Part shown: piece after piece, positions 26,124 through 35,094 of the stretch
How the letters are laid out: each line of letters begins with the position of its first letter
How positions within the stretch are numbered: position 1 is the stretch's first letter
Assembly: GCF_014837105.1 (NCBI RefSeq)
Contig: NZ_JACSPO010000005.1
Location: forward strand, 1-64,000
Reading direction: 5' to 3'
Source: Oceanitalea stevensii
GTDB lineage: Bacteria > Actinomycetota > Actinomycetes > Actinomycetales > Actinomycetaceae
DNA length: 64,000 nt
Notes under the pieces: model-generated
Told to the model about the DNA's origin: nothing
Databases searched by the model: none
What the model saw: the letters and a program-made list of their open reading frames with translations, nothing else
Made by a program: the position numbers and the translations under genes

Positions 26124-26216
26124 CGTGATCGCCACCAGCCGGCACTCGTACCGAGGTCCCGGCTGACGCGCCCCGCGGACGGGTCTACGATGGCCAGTCG
26201 ATGAGGGGAGGGCCGG

Positions 26217-27320
26217 GTGAGCCTCGCCGACGCGCCACAGTGGCTCGTCTCCGCGTTCGTGCGCAGTGCTGTCGCCGTCGGTGCGACCGCTCCGCGCGAG
26301 CAGATCCAGCGCACCGCGCGTGAGCTCGTGGAGCGCTGGCAGGAGCCGGAGCGCCGCTTCCACAACCTGCGTCACCTCATCGACGTCCTCGCCCGGGTCG
26401 ACGAGCTCGCCGAGGAGACGCACGTCCCCGACGTCGTCCGCCTGGCGGCCTGGTACCACGGCGCGGTCTTCAACAGCTCGGCCCAGGTGGCCTACGCCCG
26501 CCGCGGCGGGGAGGACGAGGTGGCGAGCGCCGCGCTGGCCGGCGAGCAGCTCGCCGCGCTCGGCGTCCCGGACGCGGTGACCGAGCGGGTCCAGGGGCTG
26601 GTCCAGGCCCTTGCCCGGCACGACGCCGACGAGCACGACGTCGACGCGCTCGCCCTGTGCGACGCCGACCTCGGCACCCTCGCCGTCGAGCCGCAGCGCT
26701 ACGCCGCCTACCGCCGGGCGATCCGTGAGGAGTACGCCCACATCCCCGAGACGGACTACGTCGCCTCGCGGCTGGCGATCCTCACCCGGCTGCTGCAGCG
26801 GCGGCGGCTCTTCGTCAGCCCTTTCAGCCTGTCGTGGGAGGAGCCGGCCCGGGAGAATCTCACGGCCGAGCTCAGCCACCTGCGAGCCCGGCTCACCCAG
26901 CTGGGCGGCACGGAGCAGCCGGCCGAGGAGTGCGCCCCCCGGCACGGTTCCGCGACCAGCTGGCCGAGCCGCGGCACCGCCGCGCCTGTCCCGCCGGCCG
27001 CGGCGTCCGGCCGGGGTGAGGCGGCTGCGGACCGTCGCGACGCGCCCGCGCCCACCGCACCTCCCGCACCGTCGGCCCAGGCGCCGGCCACCGCGCCGGC
27101 TCCGGACACCCCGCCCGCGGCTGCCGCAAGGCCGGACGAGACCGACCAGGCCGAGGACGGCGGGACGGTGCTGTCGGGCATCGAGCGGGACCCGGAGTTC
27201 GAGCTGCGGCGCCGGATCCGGCGCAAGCGGCGCGAGCGCGCTGCCGCACAGCTCCCGGACGAGGCGCCGCCGTCCCCAAGTGCGCTGTTCCGGCCCCCGC
27301 CCAAGCTGCCGCGCTCCTAG
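26217..27320 (+). CDS. HD-family (COG4339-like) protein with altered HD motif and Ala/Pro tail
   Basis: A 367-residue protein. Residues 30-230 match the COG4339 predicted metal-dependent HD proteins: RRFHNLRHLIDVL (H49, H53), WYHGAVF, CDADLGTLA, YRRAIREEYAHIP and RLAILTRLLQRRRLF. The family has WYHD/WCHD, but here the HD doublet is H81-G82, so one metal ligand is lost and hydrolase activity is doubtful. Residues about 235-367 form a low-complexity Ala/Pro tail with a basic patch, RRRIRRKRRER. GTG 26217 follows GAGGGGAGGG. The 52-bp gap to the WXG100 gene suggests co-transcription. Confidence 0.75.
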   Translation: MSLADAPQWLVSAFVRSAVAVGATAPREQIQRTARELVERWQEPERRFHNLRHLIDVLARVDELAEETHVPDVVRLAAWYHGAVFNSSAQVAYARRGGEDEVASAALAGEQLAALGVPDAVTERVQGLVQALARHDADEHDVDALALCDADLGTLAVEPQRYAAYRRAIREEYAHIPETDYVASRLAILTRLLQRRRLFVSPFSLSWEEPARENLTAELSHLRARLTQLGGTEQPAEECAPRHGSATSWPSRGTAAPVPPAAASGRGEAAADRRDAPAPTAPPAPSAQAPATAPAPDTPPAAAARPDETDQAEDGGTVLSGIERDPEFELRRRIRRKRRERAAAQLPDEAPPSPSALFRPPPKLPRS

Positions 27321-27372
27321 CGTCGTCCTCAGCGCCGCGCCACGAGGGTGCGGCCGACGGAGGGAGACGACG

Positions 27373-27663
27373 ATGACCCGCTTCGAGGTCGACAGTGTCG
27401 AGGTGGAGGCGGCCGCCGCGCGCGCCCGGGCCAGTGCGGGCACCATCCACGCGGAGGTCGCGGGGATGATGACGCAGCTGCTGGACCTCCAGAGCACGTG
27501 GAGCGGCGCCGCGGCGGAGAGCTTCGCGGGTGTCGCCCAGGAGTGGCGAGCCACCCAGCAGGTGGTCGAGCAGTCGCTCGCCCAGATCACCGAGGCCCTG
27601 GACCTGGCGGCCCGCACCTACGCGGACGCCGAGACCAGCGCGCACGGGCTCTTCGCCCGCTGA
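27373..27663 (+). CDS. WXG100-family (ESAT-6-like) protein
   Basis: A 96-residue helical protein of the WXG100 family. The turn is TWSGAAAESFAGVAQEW (W-S-G near residue 43), flanked by two amphipathic helices, the typical ESAT-6/CFP-10 hairpin. The C-terminal half has a YADAET segment that fits the YxxxD/E secretion signal of type VII substrates. ATG 27373 follows GGAGGGAGA at good spacing. No EccC/EccD or other secretion genes are in the window, so it would use a type VII system elsewhere, or it is an orphan. Confidence 0.85.
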   Translation: MTRFEVDSVEVEAAAARARASAGTIHAEVAGMMTQLLDLQSTWSGAAAESFAGVAQEWRATQQVVEQSLAQITEALDLAARTYADAETSAHGLFAR

Positions 27664-27675
27664 GTCCGTCCAGCA

Positions 27676-27757
27676 CCCTCACCGCCGACAGCCGGATTTC
27701 TCCGGGAGGCGTCCTGCCCAGGAACCCCCTCACCGCCGACGGTCGGACTCCTCCGGG
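27676..27757. repeat. Two copies of a GCCGACAGCCGGA intergenic repeat
   Basis: Two imperfect copies of a roughly 31-bp unit begin CCCTCACCGCCGAC at 27676 and 27727, 51 bp apart. Both run on into CTCCGGG. The same unit, in palindromic form, makes the hairpin at 28735-28774. They fill the gap between the convergent WXG100 and DUF4031 genes and may fold into weak terminators. Confidence 0.65.
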
Positions 27758-27769
27758 GAAGCGACCCGC

Positions 27770-28648
27770 TCAGCCGGCGCGCAGCCGGACGAGCTCGGCG
27801 CCGACGTTGCGGCGGGCGGCGGCCTCCCACAGCCGGGCCCCGGTGGGCGTGGCGTAGAGGCGGGGGCGGTCGAGCAGGCGCGTGAGCACGGCCGCGCGCC
27901 CGCGCCGGAAGTCCGGCTCGGGCACGTGGCGGTACTCGGCGCGCACCTGCCCGGTGTAGCGGAGGTAGGCCTCGGGCGTGCCGCCGAGCACCCCGAGGTC
28001 GGCGTCGCACAGCACCCGGCCCGGGGCGTCGTCCGGGCCGGGGGCGTGGTCGGCGGTGATTCGGACGAGACGGGACACCTCGGCCGCCCCGGCCTCGCCG
28101 ACGACCGGGCCGAGGAGCGTGGAGGCCAGCGCGGCGGAGGCCTCCTCGTCGGCGGGGGTGGCGCCGGCATGGACGGCGTCGTGGCACCACGCCGCCAGGA
28201 CGACGGCGCGGCCCACCTGCTCCCCGCCGTCGGCGAGGAGCCGGAGCCGGTCGAGGACCTCGAGCAGGTGGCCCACGCCGTGGTAGACGCGGTGCGGCTC
28301 GCTCCAGCGGACGGCGAGCTCCTCCCCCACCGCGGGGTGCCCGGGCAGCAGCTCGGCCCAGCGCCGGGCGACCTCGCTGCGCGCGGGGCGCTCGGTGGCG
28401 CGCACGCGCAGCCCACTGGCACGCAGGCGACGGACGAGCTCCCGGCCCTCGACGTGCTGCGCACCGGCCGCGACGAGCTCGGCGTGCCGGGCGGCGGGCA
28501 CGTCGTAGTGGTCGAGGTCGAAGGAGCGCCGGGGGACGCCACACCGGGCTGCGAAGGCGTGGAGCTCGGCCAGGCTCGTGTCGGAGACGAGGTGCGCCCA
28601 CACGGTGCCGTGCGCGGGCCAGCGCGGGGTGTCGAGCAGGACCGCCAC
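27770..28648 (-). CDS. DUF4031-HD domain fusion protein
   Basis: A 292-residue two-domain protein. Residues 1-85 are DUF4031 (VAVLLDTPRWPAHGTVWAHL, FDLDHYDVP); residues about 95-292 are a COG4339-type HD domain with YHGVGHLLEVL, WCHDAVH (H156-D157), CDADLGVLG and YTGQVRAEYRHVP. The metal-binding HD doublet is intact, unlike in its paralogue at 26217. GTG 28648 is chosen over a start at 28699 because GGAGG lies 6 nt upstream and DUF4031 proteins begin exactly here. Substrate is unknown; a nucleotide or other phosphate ester is the family guess. Confidence 0.85.
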   Translation of the reverse strand: MAVLLDTPRWPAHGTVWAHLVSDTSLAELHAFAARCGVPRRSFDLDHYDVPAARHAELVAAGAQHVEGRELVRRLRASGLRVRATERPARSEVARRWAELLPGHPAVGEELAVRWSEPHRVYHGVGHLLEVLDRLRLLADGGEQVGRAVVLAAWCHDAVHAGATPADEEASAALASTLLGPVVGEAGAAEVSRLVRITADHAPGPDDAPGRVLCDADLGVLGGTPEAYLRYTGQVRAEYRHVPEPDFRRGRAAVLTRLLDRPRLYATPTGARLWEAAARRNVGAELVRLRAG

Positions 28649-28734
28649 GCTCCGCCTCCGTCCTCGCGGTGCCGGCGCACCGCCCGCCCCATTGTCCACG
28701 CCGCCCGGCCCCGGCCGCCCGCTCGCCGGGAACG

Positions 28735-28774
28735 CCGACAGCCGGACTCCTCCTGGGAGGAGTCCGGCTGTCGG
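28735..28774 (-). terminator. Strong hairpin behind groEL2
   Basis: Perfect 19-bp arms (CCGACAGCCGGACTCCTCC and its complement) are separated by 2 bp. It lies 54 bp behind the groEL2 stop and before the DUF4031-HD gene, so it probably ends the groEL transcript. There is no U tract, as often in high-GC actinobacteria. Its arms are a copy of the repeat at 27676-27757. Confidence 0.75.
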
Positions 28775-28827
28775 TGCTGTCAGGGGGTGGGGGTAGGCCG
28801 GCGTGGCCGGTCAGCCCCCGGGTGGGA

Positions 28828-30638
<1,811 letters not shown>

Positions 30639-30777
30639 CACCGGGGACGGCCGGACGAGGTGGGCCGGGCCGGCGGCCACGGGGACTGCCGGCCCGGCGA
30701 TCCCCACGACGTTGTGGAGGAACGGCCCCCACCCTAGGTGTGAGTCTACTCACGGTCAATGTCCGGTGGGACGAAGG

Positions 30778-31392
30778 TCAACGCCCGGCGAAGTCCCCGC
30801 GCAGCACGAGGGCGATCTCGACGTTCTGCGTGGCCGAGGGCGCCTCGACGAGGTTGTCGACGCCGAGGAGCTCACCGATGGCCTCGGCCGTCGCGGCCAG
30901 GTCGGCGTTCCGGTAGTAGAGGGTCGTCACCTCCGGGGAGCCGGCGCCGTAGTCGGCCGCGCCCACCGTGGTGAAGCCGGCCTCACCCAGCTGTGCGGCG
31001 ACGTCCCCGGCGAGCCCGTTGATCCCGGCGCCGTTGAGCACGGAGATCGACGTCGTGAGGACGGCCTCGTCGTCGGGCTCGGTCGTCTCCTCCTCCGGCG
31101 TCGTCTCCTCCTCGGTCTCCTCCGCCGTGGGCTCCTCGGAGGAGGTCTCCTCCTCGGAGGTGGCCTCGTCACTCGGCTCGGCGGTGGTCTCGACGGGCGC
31201 GGGGTCGGCCGCGGGCTCACCGTCGTTGCCGGCGAGCAGGCTCACCGCGCCCCACGCGAGGAGCGGGACGATGACGATGACGGCGAGGAAGGGGGCGAGG
31301 GCACGCAGGAGGGACCGCGGCTCGCGGTGCACGCCCTGGGGGCCTCGGTCGCGGCCGGCGGCGTCGAACTCGTCCTCGGGATACTGACTCAC
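30778..31392 (-). CDS. LytR C-terminal domain membrane protein
   Basis: A 204-residue protein with a cytoplasmic N-terminus, one membrane helix (about 31-53), an acidic linker rich in E, T and S (about 60-112) and a C-terminal LytR_C domain (about 112-202, TTSISVLNGAGINGLAGDVAAQL and later LGVDNLVEAPSATQNVEIALVLRGDF). Such proteins sit at the outer face of the membrane in Gram-positive bacteria; function is unknown, perhaps in the cell envelope. GTG 31392 has TAGCCT 6 nt before it, suggesting a leaderless transcript. Confidence 0.88.
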   Translation of the reverse strand: MSQYPEDEFDAAGRDRGPQGVHREPRSLLRALAPFLAVIVIVPLLAWGAVSLLAGNDGEPAADPAPVETTAEPSDEATSEEETSSEEPTAEETEEETTPEEETTEPDDEAVLTTSISVLNGAGINGLAGDVAAQLGEAGFTTVGAADYGAGSPEVTTLYYRNADLAATAEAIGELLGVDNLVEAPSATQNVEIALVLRGDFAGR

Positions 31393-31398
31393 GCGAGC

Positions 31399-31404
31399 AG
31401 GCTA
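31399..31404 (-). promoter_or_regulatory. Candidate -10 box of the LytR_C gene (leaderless)
   Basis: TAGCCT on the minus strand, 6 nt before GTG 31392, within GGTTAGCCTGC. The ung promoter has nearly the same sequence (GGTTAGGCTGC). No -35 is clear. Confidence 0.45.
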
Positions 31405-31436
31405 ACCGTTCGCGGACGCGCCCCGCGGCGGGACGC

Positions 31437-31718
31437 TCAGCTCGAGGGGGTCAGGCGGCGCCCGGAACGCTCGCGCTGGCGGGCGTCGCGCATGCGGCGC
31501 AGCCGCTTGACGAGCATGGGGTCGGTCGCCAGGGCGGCCTCGGTGTCGATGAGGGAGTTGAGCACCTGGTAGTAGCGGGTGGCGCTCATGCCGAAGAGCT
31601 CGCGGATCGCCGTCTCCTTGGCGCCGCCGTACTTCCACCACTGACGCTCGAAGGCGAGGATCTCGCGCTCGGTGTCACCGAGCGCGGCCTGCGGACCCAG
31701 CGCGTAAGCGGTGTCCAT
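31437..31718 (-). CDS. DUF3263 protein
   Basis: A 93-residue actinobacterial DUF3263 protein. Seen are ILAFERQWWKYGGAKETAIRELFGMSATRYYQVLN (helix-turn-helix-like) and a basic C-terminus. It is probably a small DNA-binding or regulatory protein; function is unknown. ATG 31718 has GAGGAGGAGA directly upstream; the longer frame to 31763 lacks a ribosome site. It is divergent from ung across a 121-bp gap that contains a perfect inverted repeat. Confidence 0.88.
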   Translation of the reverse strand: MDTAYALGPQAALGDTEREILAFERQWWKYGGAKETAIRELFGMSATRYYQVLNSLIDTEAALATDPMLVKRLRRMRDARQRERSGRRLTPSS

Positions 31719-31778
31719 GTCTCCTCCTCCTGCCCGGCGCGTCGAGTTCGGCGCCGCGACCACCCCATGCTAGAGGGG

Positions 31779-31796
31779 AATGACAGCGATGTCATT
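31779..31796. promoter_or_regulatory. Perfect inverted repeat between DUF3263 and ung
   Basis: AATGACA-GCGA-TGTCATT, an 18-bp perfect dyad and the only AT-rich symmetric element in the gap. It lies upstream of TAGCAT (a possible -10 for the DUF3263 gene, minus strand near 31768) and about 32 bp upstream of the ung -10. It could be an operator for either gene, possibly for the DUF3263 protein itself. Confidence 0.45.
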
Positions 31797-31827
31797 ACTC
31801 CCCCGCCGACCGGGCGACCCTCCCGGT

Positions 31828-31833
31828 TAGGCT
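31828..31833 (+). promoter_or_regulatory. Candidate -10 box of ung (leaderless)
   Basis: TAGGCT lies 6 nt before GTG 31840, matching TANNNT at leaderless spacing. No ribosome site is present before the GTG, which supports a leaderless transcript. Confidence 0.45.
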
Positions 31834-31839
31834 GCCCGC

Positions 31840-32511
31840 GTGACTCCCCTCGCCGACATCCTCGACCCCGGCTGGGCCCGGGCGCTGGCGCCCGTGGAGG
31901 ACCGCGTCCACGCCATGGGCGACTTCCTGCGCGCCGAGGTCGCCGCCGGCCGCGGCTACCTCCCGGCCGGGTCGGACGTGCTCCGCGCCTTCAGCCGACC
32001 CTTCGCGGACGTCCGCGTCATCGTCGTCGGCCAGGACCCCTACCCCACCCCCGGCCACCCGATGGGCCTGTCCTTCTCGGTCCAGCCCGACGTCCGTCCC
32101 ATCCCGCGCAGCCTCGTCAACGTCTTCCGCGAGCTCGTCGACGACCTCGGCACCCACCCGCCGTCCACCGGTGACCTCTCCCCGTGGGCGGAGGACGGCG
32201 TGCTCCTCCTCAACCGGGTGCTCACCGTGCAGCCCGGCCAGCCCGCCTCCCACCGGGGCAAGGGCTGGGAGGAGGTGACCGAGCACGCGATCCGGGCCCT
32301 CGCCGGACGCGGGACGCCGCTCGTGGCGATCCTGTGGGGCAACCAGGCCCAGACGCTGCGCCCGCTGCTGGGCGAGGTGCCCGTCGTCGCCTCGGCGCAC
32401 CCCAGCCCGCTCTCCGCCTCGCGCGGCTTCTTCGGCTCACGCCCGTTTTCCCGCGCCAACGCGCTCCTCGCGGAGCAGGGCGGCCGCCCGGTCCGCTGGA
32501 CGCTGCCCTGA
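31840..32511 (+). CDS. ung: Uracil-DNA glycosylase
   Basis: A 223-residue family-1 enzyme that removes uracil from DNA by base excision. The catalytic water-activating motif GQDPYP (64-69, D66), LLLNRVLTV, and the DNA-intercalation loop [21 protein letters not shown] are all present. Length is normal. It starts at GTG 31840, which has a TANNNT box but no ribosome site upstream. It is followed by the SGNH hydrolase gene on the same strand. Confidence 0.97.
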   Translation: MTPLADILDPGWARALAPVEDRVHAMGDFLRAEVAAGRGYLPAGSDVLRAFSRPFADVRVIVVGQDPYPTPGHPMGLSFSVQPDVRPIPRSLVNVFRELVDDLGTHPPSTGDLSPWAEDGVLLLNRVLTVQPGQPASHRGKGWEEVTEHAIRALAGRGTPLVAILWGNQAQTLRPLLGEVPVVASAHPSPLSASRGFFGSRPFSRANALLAEQGGRPVRWTLP

Positions 32512-32573
32512 CCGCGCGCCCGGCCCGGGCCGCCCCCGGGCGCCCCACCCGCCGGCGGTGGCAGGATCGTGAC

Positions 32574-33380
32574 GTGAGCACCTCCACCGTCCCTCCGTGG
32601 GGCCGCTACGTCGCCGTCGGGGACTCCCTCACCGAGGGCATGGTCGACCCCGACCCCACCGACCCCACCCGCCACCGCGGCTGGGCCGACCTCCTCGCGG
32701 GGGCGCTCTCGCGGCGCCGGATCGCGGCCGGGCAGGCGCCGCTGGAGTACGCCAACCTCGCCGTCCGGGGCCGGCTGCTCGGGCAGATCCTCAGCGAGCA
32801 GCTGCCCACCGCGCGCGACCTGCGCCCGGACCTCGTGTCCGTGACCGGCGGCGGCAACGACATCCTGCGCCCGGGCGCGGACGTCGACGCGCTCCTGCAG
32901 TCGCTCGAGGACGCCGTCGCCGGGCTGCGGGCGGCGGGCAGCGACGTCCTCCTCGTCACCGGCTCCGACCCTGCCGGCGCGCCGGTCATCCGGCGCACCC
33001 GGTCCAAGGTGGCCGTCTACAACACCGGCCTGTGGTCGATCGCCCACCGGCACGGTGCGCACGTCCTCGACCTGTGGGGGATGCGCGCGATCCAGGACTG
33101 GCGGATGTGGGCCGAGGACCGCATCCACCTGTCGACGGCGGGACACGAGCGGGTGGCGCAGGCCGCCCTCGTGGGGCTCGGCCTCGTCCCGGACCTCGAG
33201 GCCTGGGACGACCCGCTCGCTCCCCTGCCGCCGGAGGCGCGCGCCGACCGTTGGCGGGGCAACGCCCGGTGGGCACGGGCCTACGCCCTGCCGTGGGTGC
33301 AGCGCCGCCTGCGCCGGCAGTCCTCCGGTGACCTGCGCCGGGCGAAGTACCCGGAGCCGGTCACCGTCGAGACCGCCTAG
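32574..33380 (+). CDS. SGNH/GDSL-family hydrolase
   Basis: A 268-residue esterase-like protein without signal peptide. Block I is YVAVGDSLTEG (Ser18), block III VTGGGNDILRPG, and block V DRIHLSTAGHERVA with the catalytic Asp-x-x-His. Substrate unknown (ester, acyl or carbohydrate acetyl group). GTG 32574 is chosen since the fold starts at once; an in-frame open stretch upstream overlaps ung. It ends only 10 bp from the convergent chemotaxis operon, with no terminator visible between them. Confidence 0.9.
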   Translation: MSTSTVPPWGRYVAVGDSLTEGMVDPDPTDPTRHRGWADLLAGALSRRRIAAGQAPLEYANLAVRGRLLGQILSEQLPTARDLRPDLVSVTGGGNDILRPGADVDALLQSLEDAVAGLRAAGSDVLLVTGSDPAGAPVIRRTRSKVAVYNTGLWSIAHRHGAHVLDLWGMRAIQDWRMWAEDRIHLSTAGHERVAQAALVGLGLVPDLEAWDDPLAPLPPEARADRWRGNARWARAYALPWVQRRLRRQSSGDLRRAKYPEPVTVETA

Positions 33381-33390
33381 CGCCGAGCGG

Positions 33391-33876
33391 CTACCGCAGC
33401 ACCACCGACAGCAGGCCGCTGCCGTAGCCCTGCACCTCGACGGTCGTGTCGAGCCGGGGGCCGTAGCTGCGCAGCCAGGTGGCGACGTCGGCGGGGAGCG
33501 GCCCGGCGCCGGAGTCGTGGACCGACTCCAGGCGCAGGTGCGGGGCGTTGCCGACGTTGAAGAGCGCCGAGGTCACGTTGAGGACCTCGGTGACGTTCTC
33601 GAGCAGCGTCTCCTGCAGCGGGCCGAGGGACGCCTGGGCGGCGCGCGGCGGGATGAGCGCGATCGCCCCGCCCAGGGCCGCCGCGAGGTGGGTGTCGACG
33701 GCCACGAGCGCCTCGCCGCGGAGGAACTCGGTGACGTACACACCGACGACGACGCCCGGCTCGGTGGCCGGGGTGACGGACTCCTCGGCGACGGCGATCT
33801 CGCAGTCGCGTCCCACGAGCATGGTGAAGAGGTCGCGCAGCTCCTTGAGCGGCGGGAGCGGGGTCGTGGCGCTCAT
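33391..33876 (-). CDS. CheX/CheC-like chemotaxis protein
   Basis: A 161-residue protein at the end of the che operon. I recognise it only loosely: a central helix LQETLLENVTEVLNVTSALF carries an E-x-x-N motif like that used by CheC/CheX phosphatases to attack phospho-CheY, and VYVTEFLRGEALVAVDTHLAAALGG fits the strand-helix before it. It follows the second CheY-like gene with a 4-bp overlap, so a pairing of regulator and phosphatase is likely. It could instead be an unrelated protein of unknown function. Confidence 0.55.
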   Translation of the reverse strand: MSATTPLPPLKELRDLFTMLVGRDCEIAVAEESVTPATEPGVVVGVYVTEFLRGEALVAVDTHLAAALGGAIALIPPRAAQASLGPLQETLLENVTEVLNVTSALFNVGNAPHLRLESVHDSGAGPLPADVATWLRSYGPRLDTTVEVQGYGSGLLSVVLR

Positions 33877-34241
33877 GCGAGGAGGGGGTCGATGGTCGAG
33901 CGGAACGCGTCCGGCGTGAAGGGCTTGGCGATGAGGAACAGCGCGCCCTCGCTCTCGGCCAGCTCGCGCATCTGCGGGGACCCCTCGGAGGTGACGAAGC
34001 CGAGCGGGACCTCGCTGCCGGAGGCGTTGAGCCCGCGGAGCAGCTCGATGCCCGTCATCTCGGGCATGTTCCAGTCCGACAGCACGAGGTCCGGCTGCTG
34101 GGCGAGGGCGAGCTCGAGCGCCTCGGCGCCGTTGGTCGCCTCGGTCACCTCCCAGTCGCCGTACCCGGCCTGCCGGAGCGTGCGGATGACGATCTGCCGC
34201 ATGACCTTGCTGTCGTCGGCGACGATGACTCGCAGACTCAC
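33873..34241 (-). CDS. CheY-like single-domain response regulator (second copy)
   Basis: A 122-residue receiver with acidic pair D9-D10, phospho-site D56 (LSDWNMPEMTG), the threonine in FVTSEG and K in LIAKPFTPDAF. There is no output domain, so it acts by protein binding, probably at FliM or as a phosphate sink. GTG 34241 overlaps the upstream cheX stop and its stop overlaps the CheX/CheC-like gene. It is clearly paralogous to the CheY at 34711. Confidence 0.9.
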   Translation of the reverse strand: MSLRVIVADDSKVMRQIVIRTLRQAGYGDWEVTEATNGAEALELALAQQPDLVLSDWNMPEMTGIELLRGLNASGSEVPLGFVTSEGSPQMRELAESEGALFLIAKPFTPDAFRSTIDPLLA

Positions 34242-34714
34242 TGCGTGTCCTCCTTTGCGTCGGTGGTGGTGTCGGGTTCCCAGACGGAGATGACGAGGGG
34301 CGCCTCGTGCCACTGGAGCGCGCGCTCCCACACGAGGTCCCCGTCCGGCTGGGTGTCGTCGAGGGTGACGACGGGCAGACTCAGCGCGTTGCTCCCCGTC
34401 ATGAGGCCCTTGAGGTTGCCGCCGATGACGTTGGCGATCTCGCCGAGGGCGTCGCGCAGGTCCTCGACGGCGACGGGCTCGGTGGGGCCCATGGCGAGCA
34501 GGGCGCGGGCGATCCGGTCGGCGGTGTCGCGGCCGGTGGTCACGACCGTCCACACGGAGGGCTCGCCCTGGATCTCCACCCAGGCGCGGACGGGGTCGGC
34601 GAGGACGACGACGTCGTCCGCCCGGTCGGTGAGCAGTCCCGGCTCGCCGTCGATCATCGCGGTGAACATGTCCTGCGCGATCGTGACGACGTGCTCGGCC
34701 ATCGTGGCGGTCAT
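34238..34714 (-). CDS. CheX-family phosphatase
   Basis: A 158-residue protein with LRDALGEIANVIGGNLKGLM, the CheX signature in which E-x-x-N (EIAN) removes phosphate from CheY. The following SLPVV is also typical. It lies between two CheY genes, overlapping each by 4 bp. CheZ is absent, so this is probably a main signal-terminating phosphatase. Confidence 0.8.
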   Translation of the reverse strand: MTATMAEHVVTIAQDMFTAMIDGEPGLLTDRADDVVVLADPVRAWVEIQGEPSVWTVVTTGRDTADRIARALLAMGPTEPVAVEDLRDALGEIANVIGGNLKGLMTGSNALSLPVVTLDDTQPDGDLVWERALQWHEAPLVISVWEPDTTTDAKEDTQ

Positions 34715-35094
34715 GCGATCTCCTCGACGGGCAGCAGCCCGAGCATCTCGAGCTTGCCCTTGAGGGCGTCCGGCGTGAACGGCTTGATGAGGTACTCGTG
34801 GGCGCCGGCCGCGAGCGCGCGCACGATCTGGCCGTGCTCGGACTCGGTCGTCACCATCATGAGCGTGATCCCGCGCCAGTCCCGGCGCTGGCGGACGGCG
34901 TAGACGAAGGTGAGGCCGTCCATGACGGGCATGTTCCAGTCCACGCAGGCGAGGTCGTAGCCGCTGTCCGCCTCGAGGAGTGCCAGCGCCTCCGCGCCGT
35001 CTCCCGCCTCGTCGGTGGTGTACCCGAGGTCCTGCAGCAGGCGGGAGACGATCCGGCGCATCGCGCGCGAGTCGTCGATGACGAGAGCTCTCAT
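34711..35094 (-). CDS. cheY: Chemotaxis response regulator CheY
   Basis: A 127-residue receiver with D7-D8, phospho-site D52 (CVDWNMPVMDG), T in VTTESEHG and K in YLIKPFTPDAL. It receives phosphate from CheA and binds the flagellar switch. ATG 35094 overlaps the cheR stop (ATGA); its stop overlaps cheX. The neighbouring order cheB-cheR-cheY is conserved in many motile actinobacteria. Confidence 0.93.
   Translation of the reverse strand: MRALVIDDSRAMRRIVSRLLQDLGYTTDEAGDGAEALALLEADSGYDLACVDWNMPVMDGLTFVYAVRQRRDWRGITLMMVTTESEHGQIVRALAAGAHEYLIKPFTPDALKGKLEMLGLLPVEEIA

Noticed and set aside
26217..28648. A complete type VII secretion or toxin locus
   Set aside because: Only one WXG100 gene is seen; no ATPase, membrane components, toxin domain or immunity gene could be identified.
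33381..33390. Terminator between the SGNH gene and the che operon
   Set aside because: The gap is 10 bp and contains no stem.
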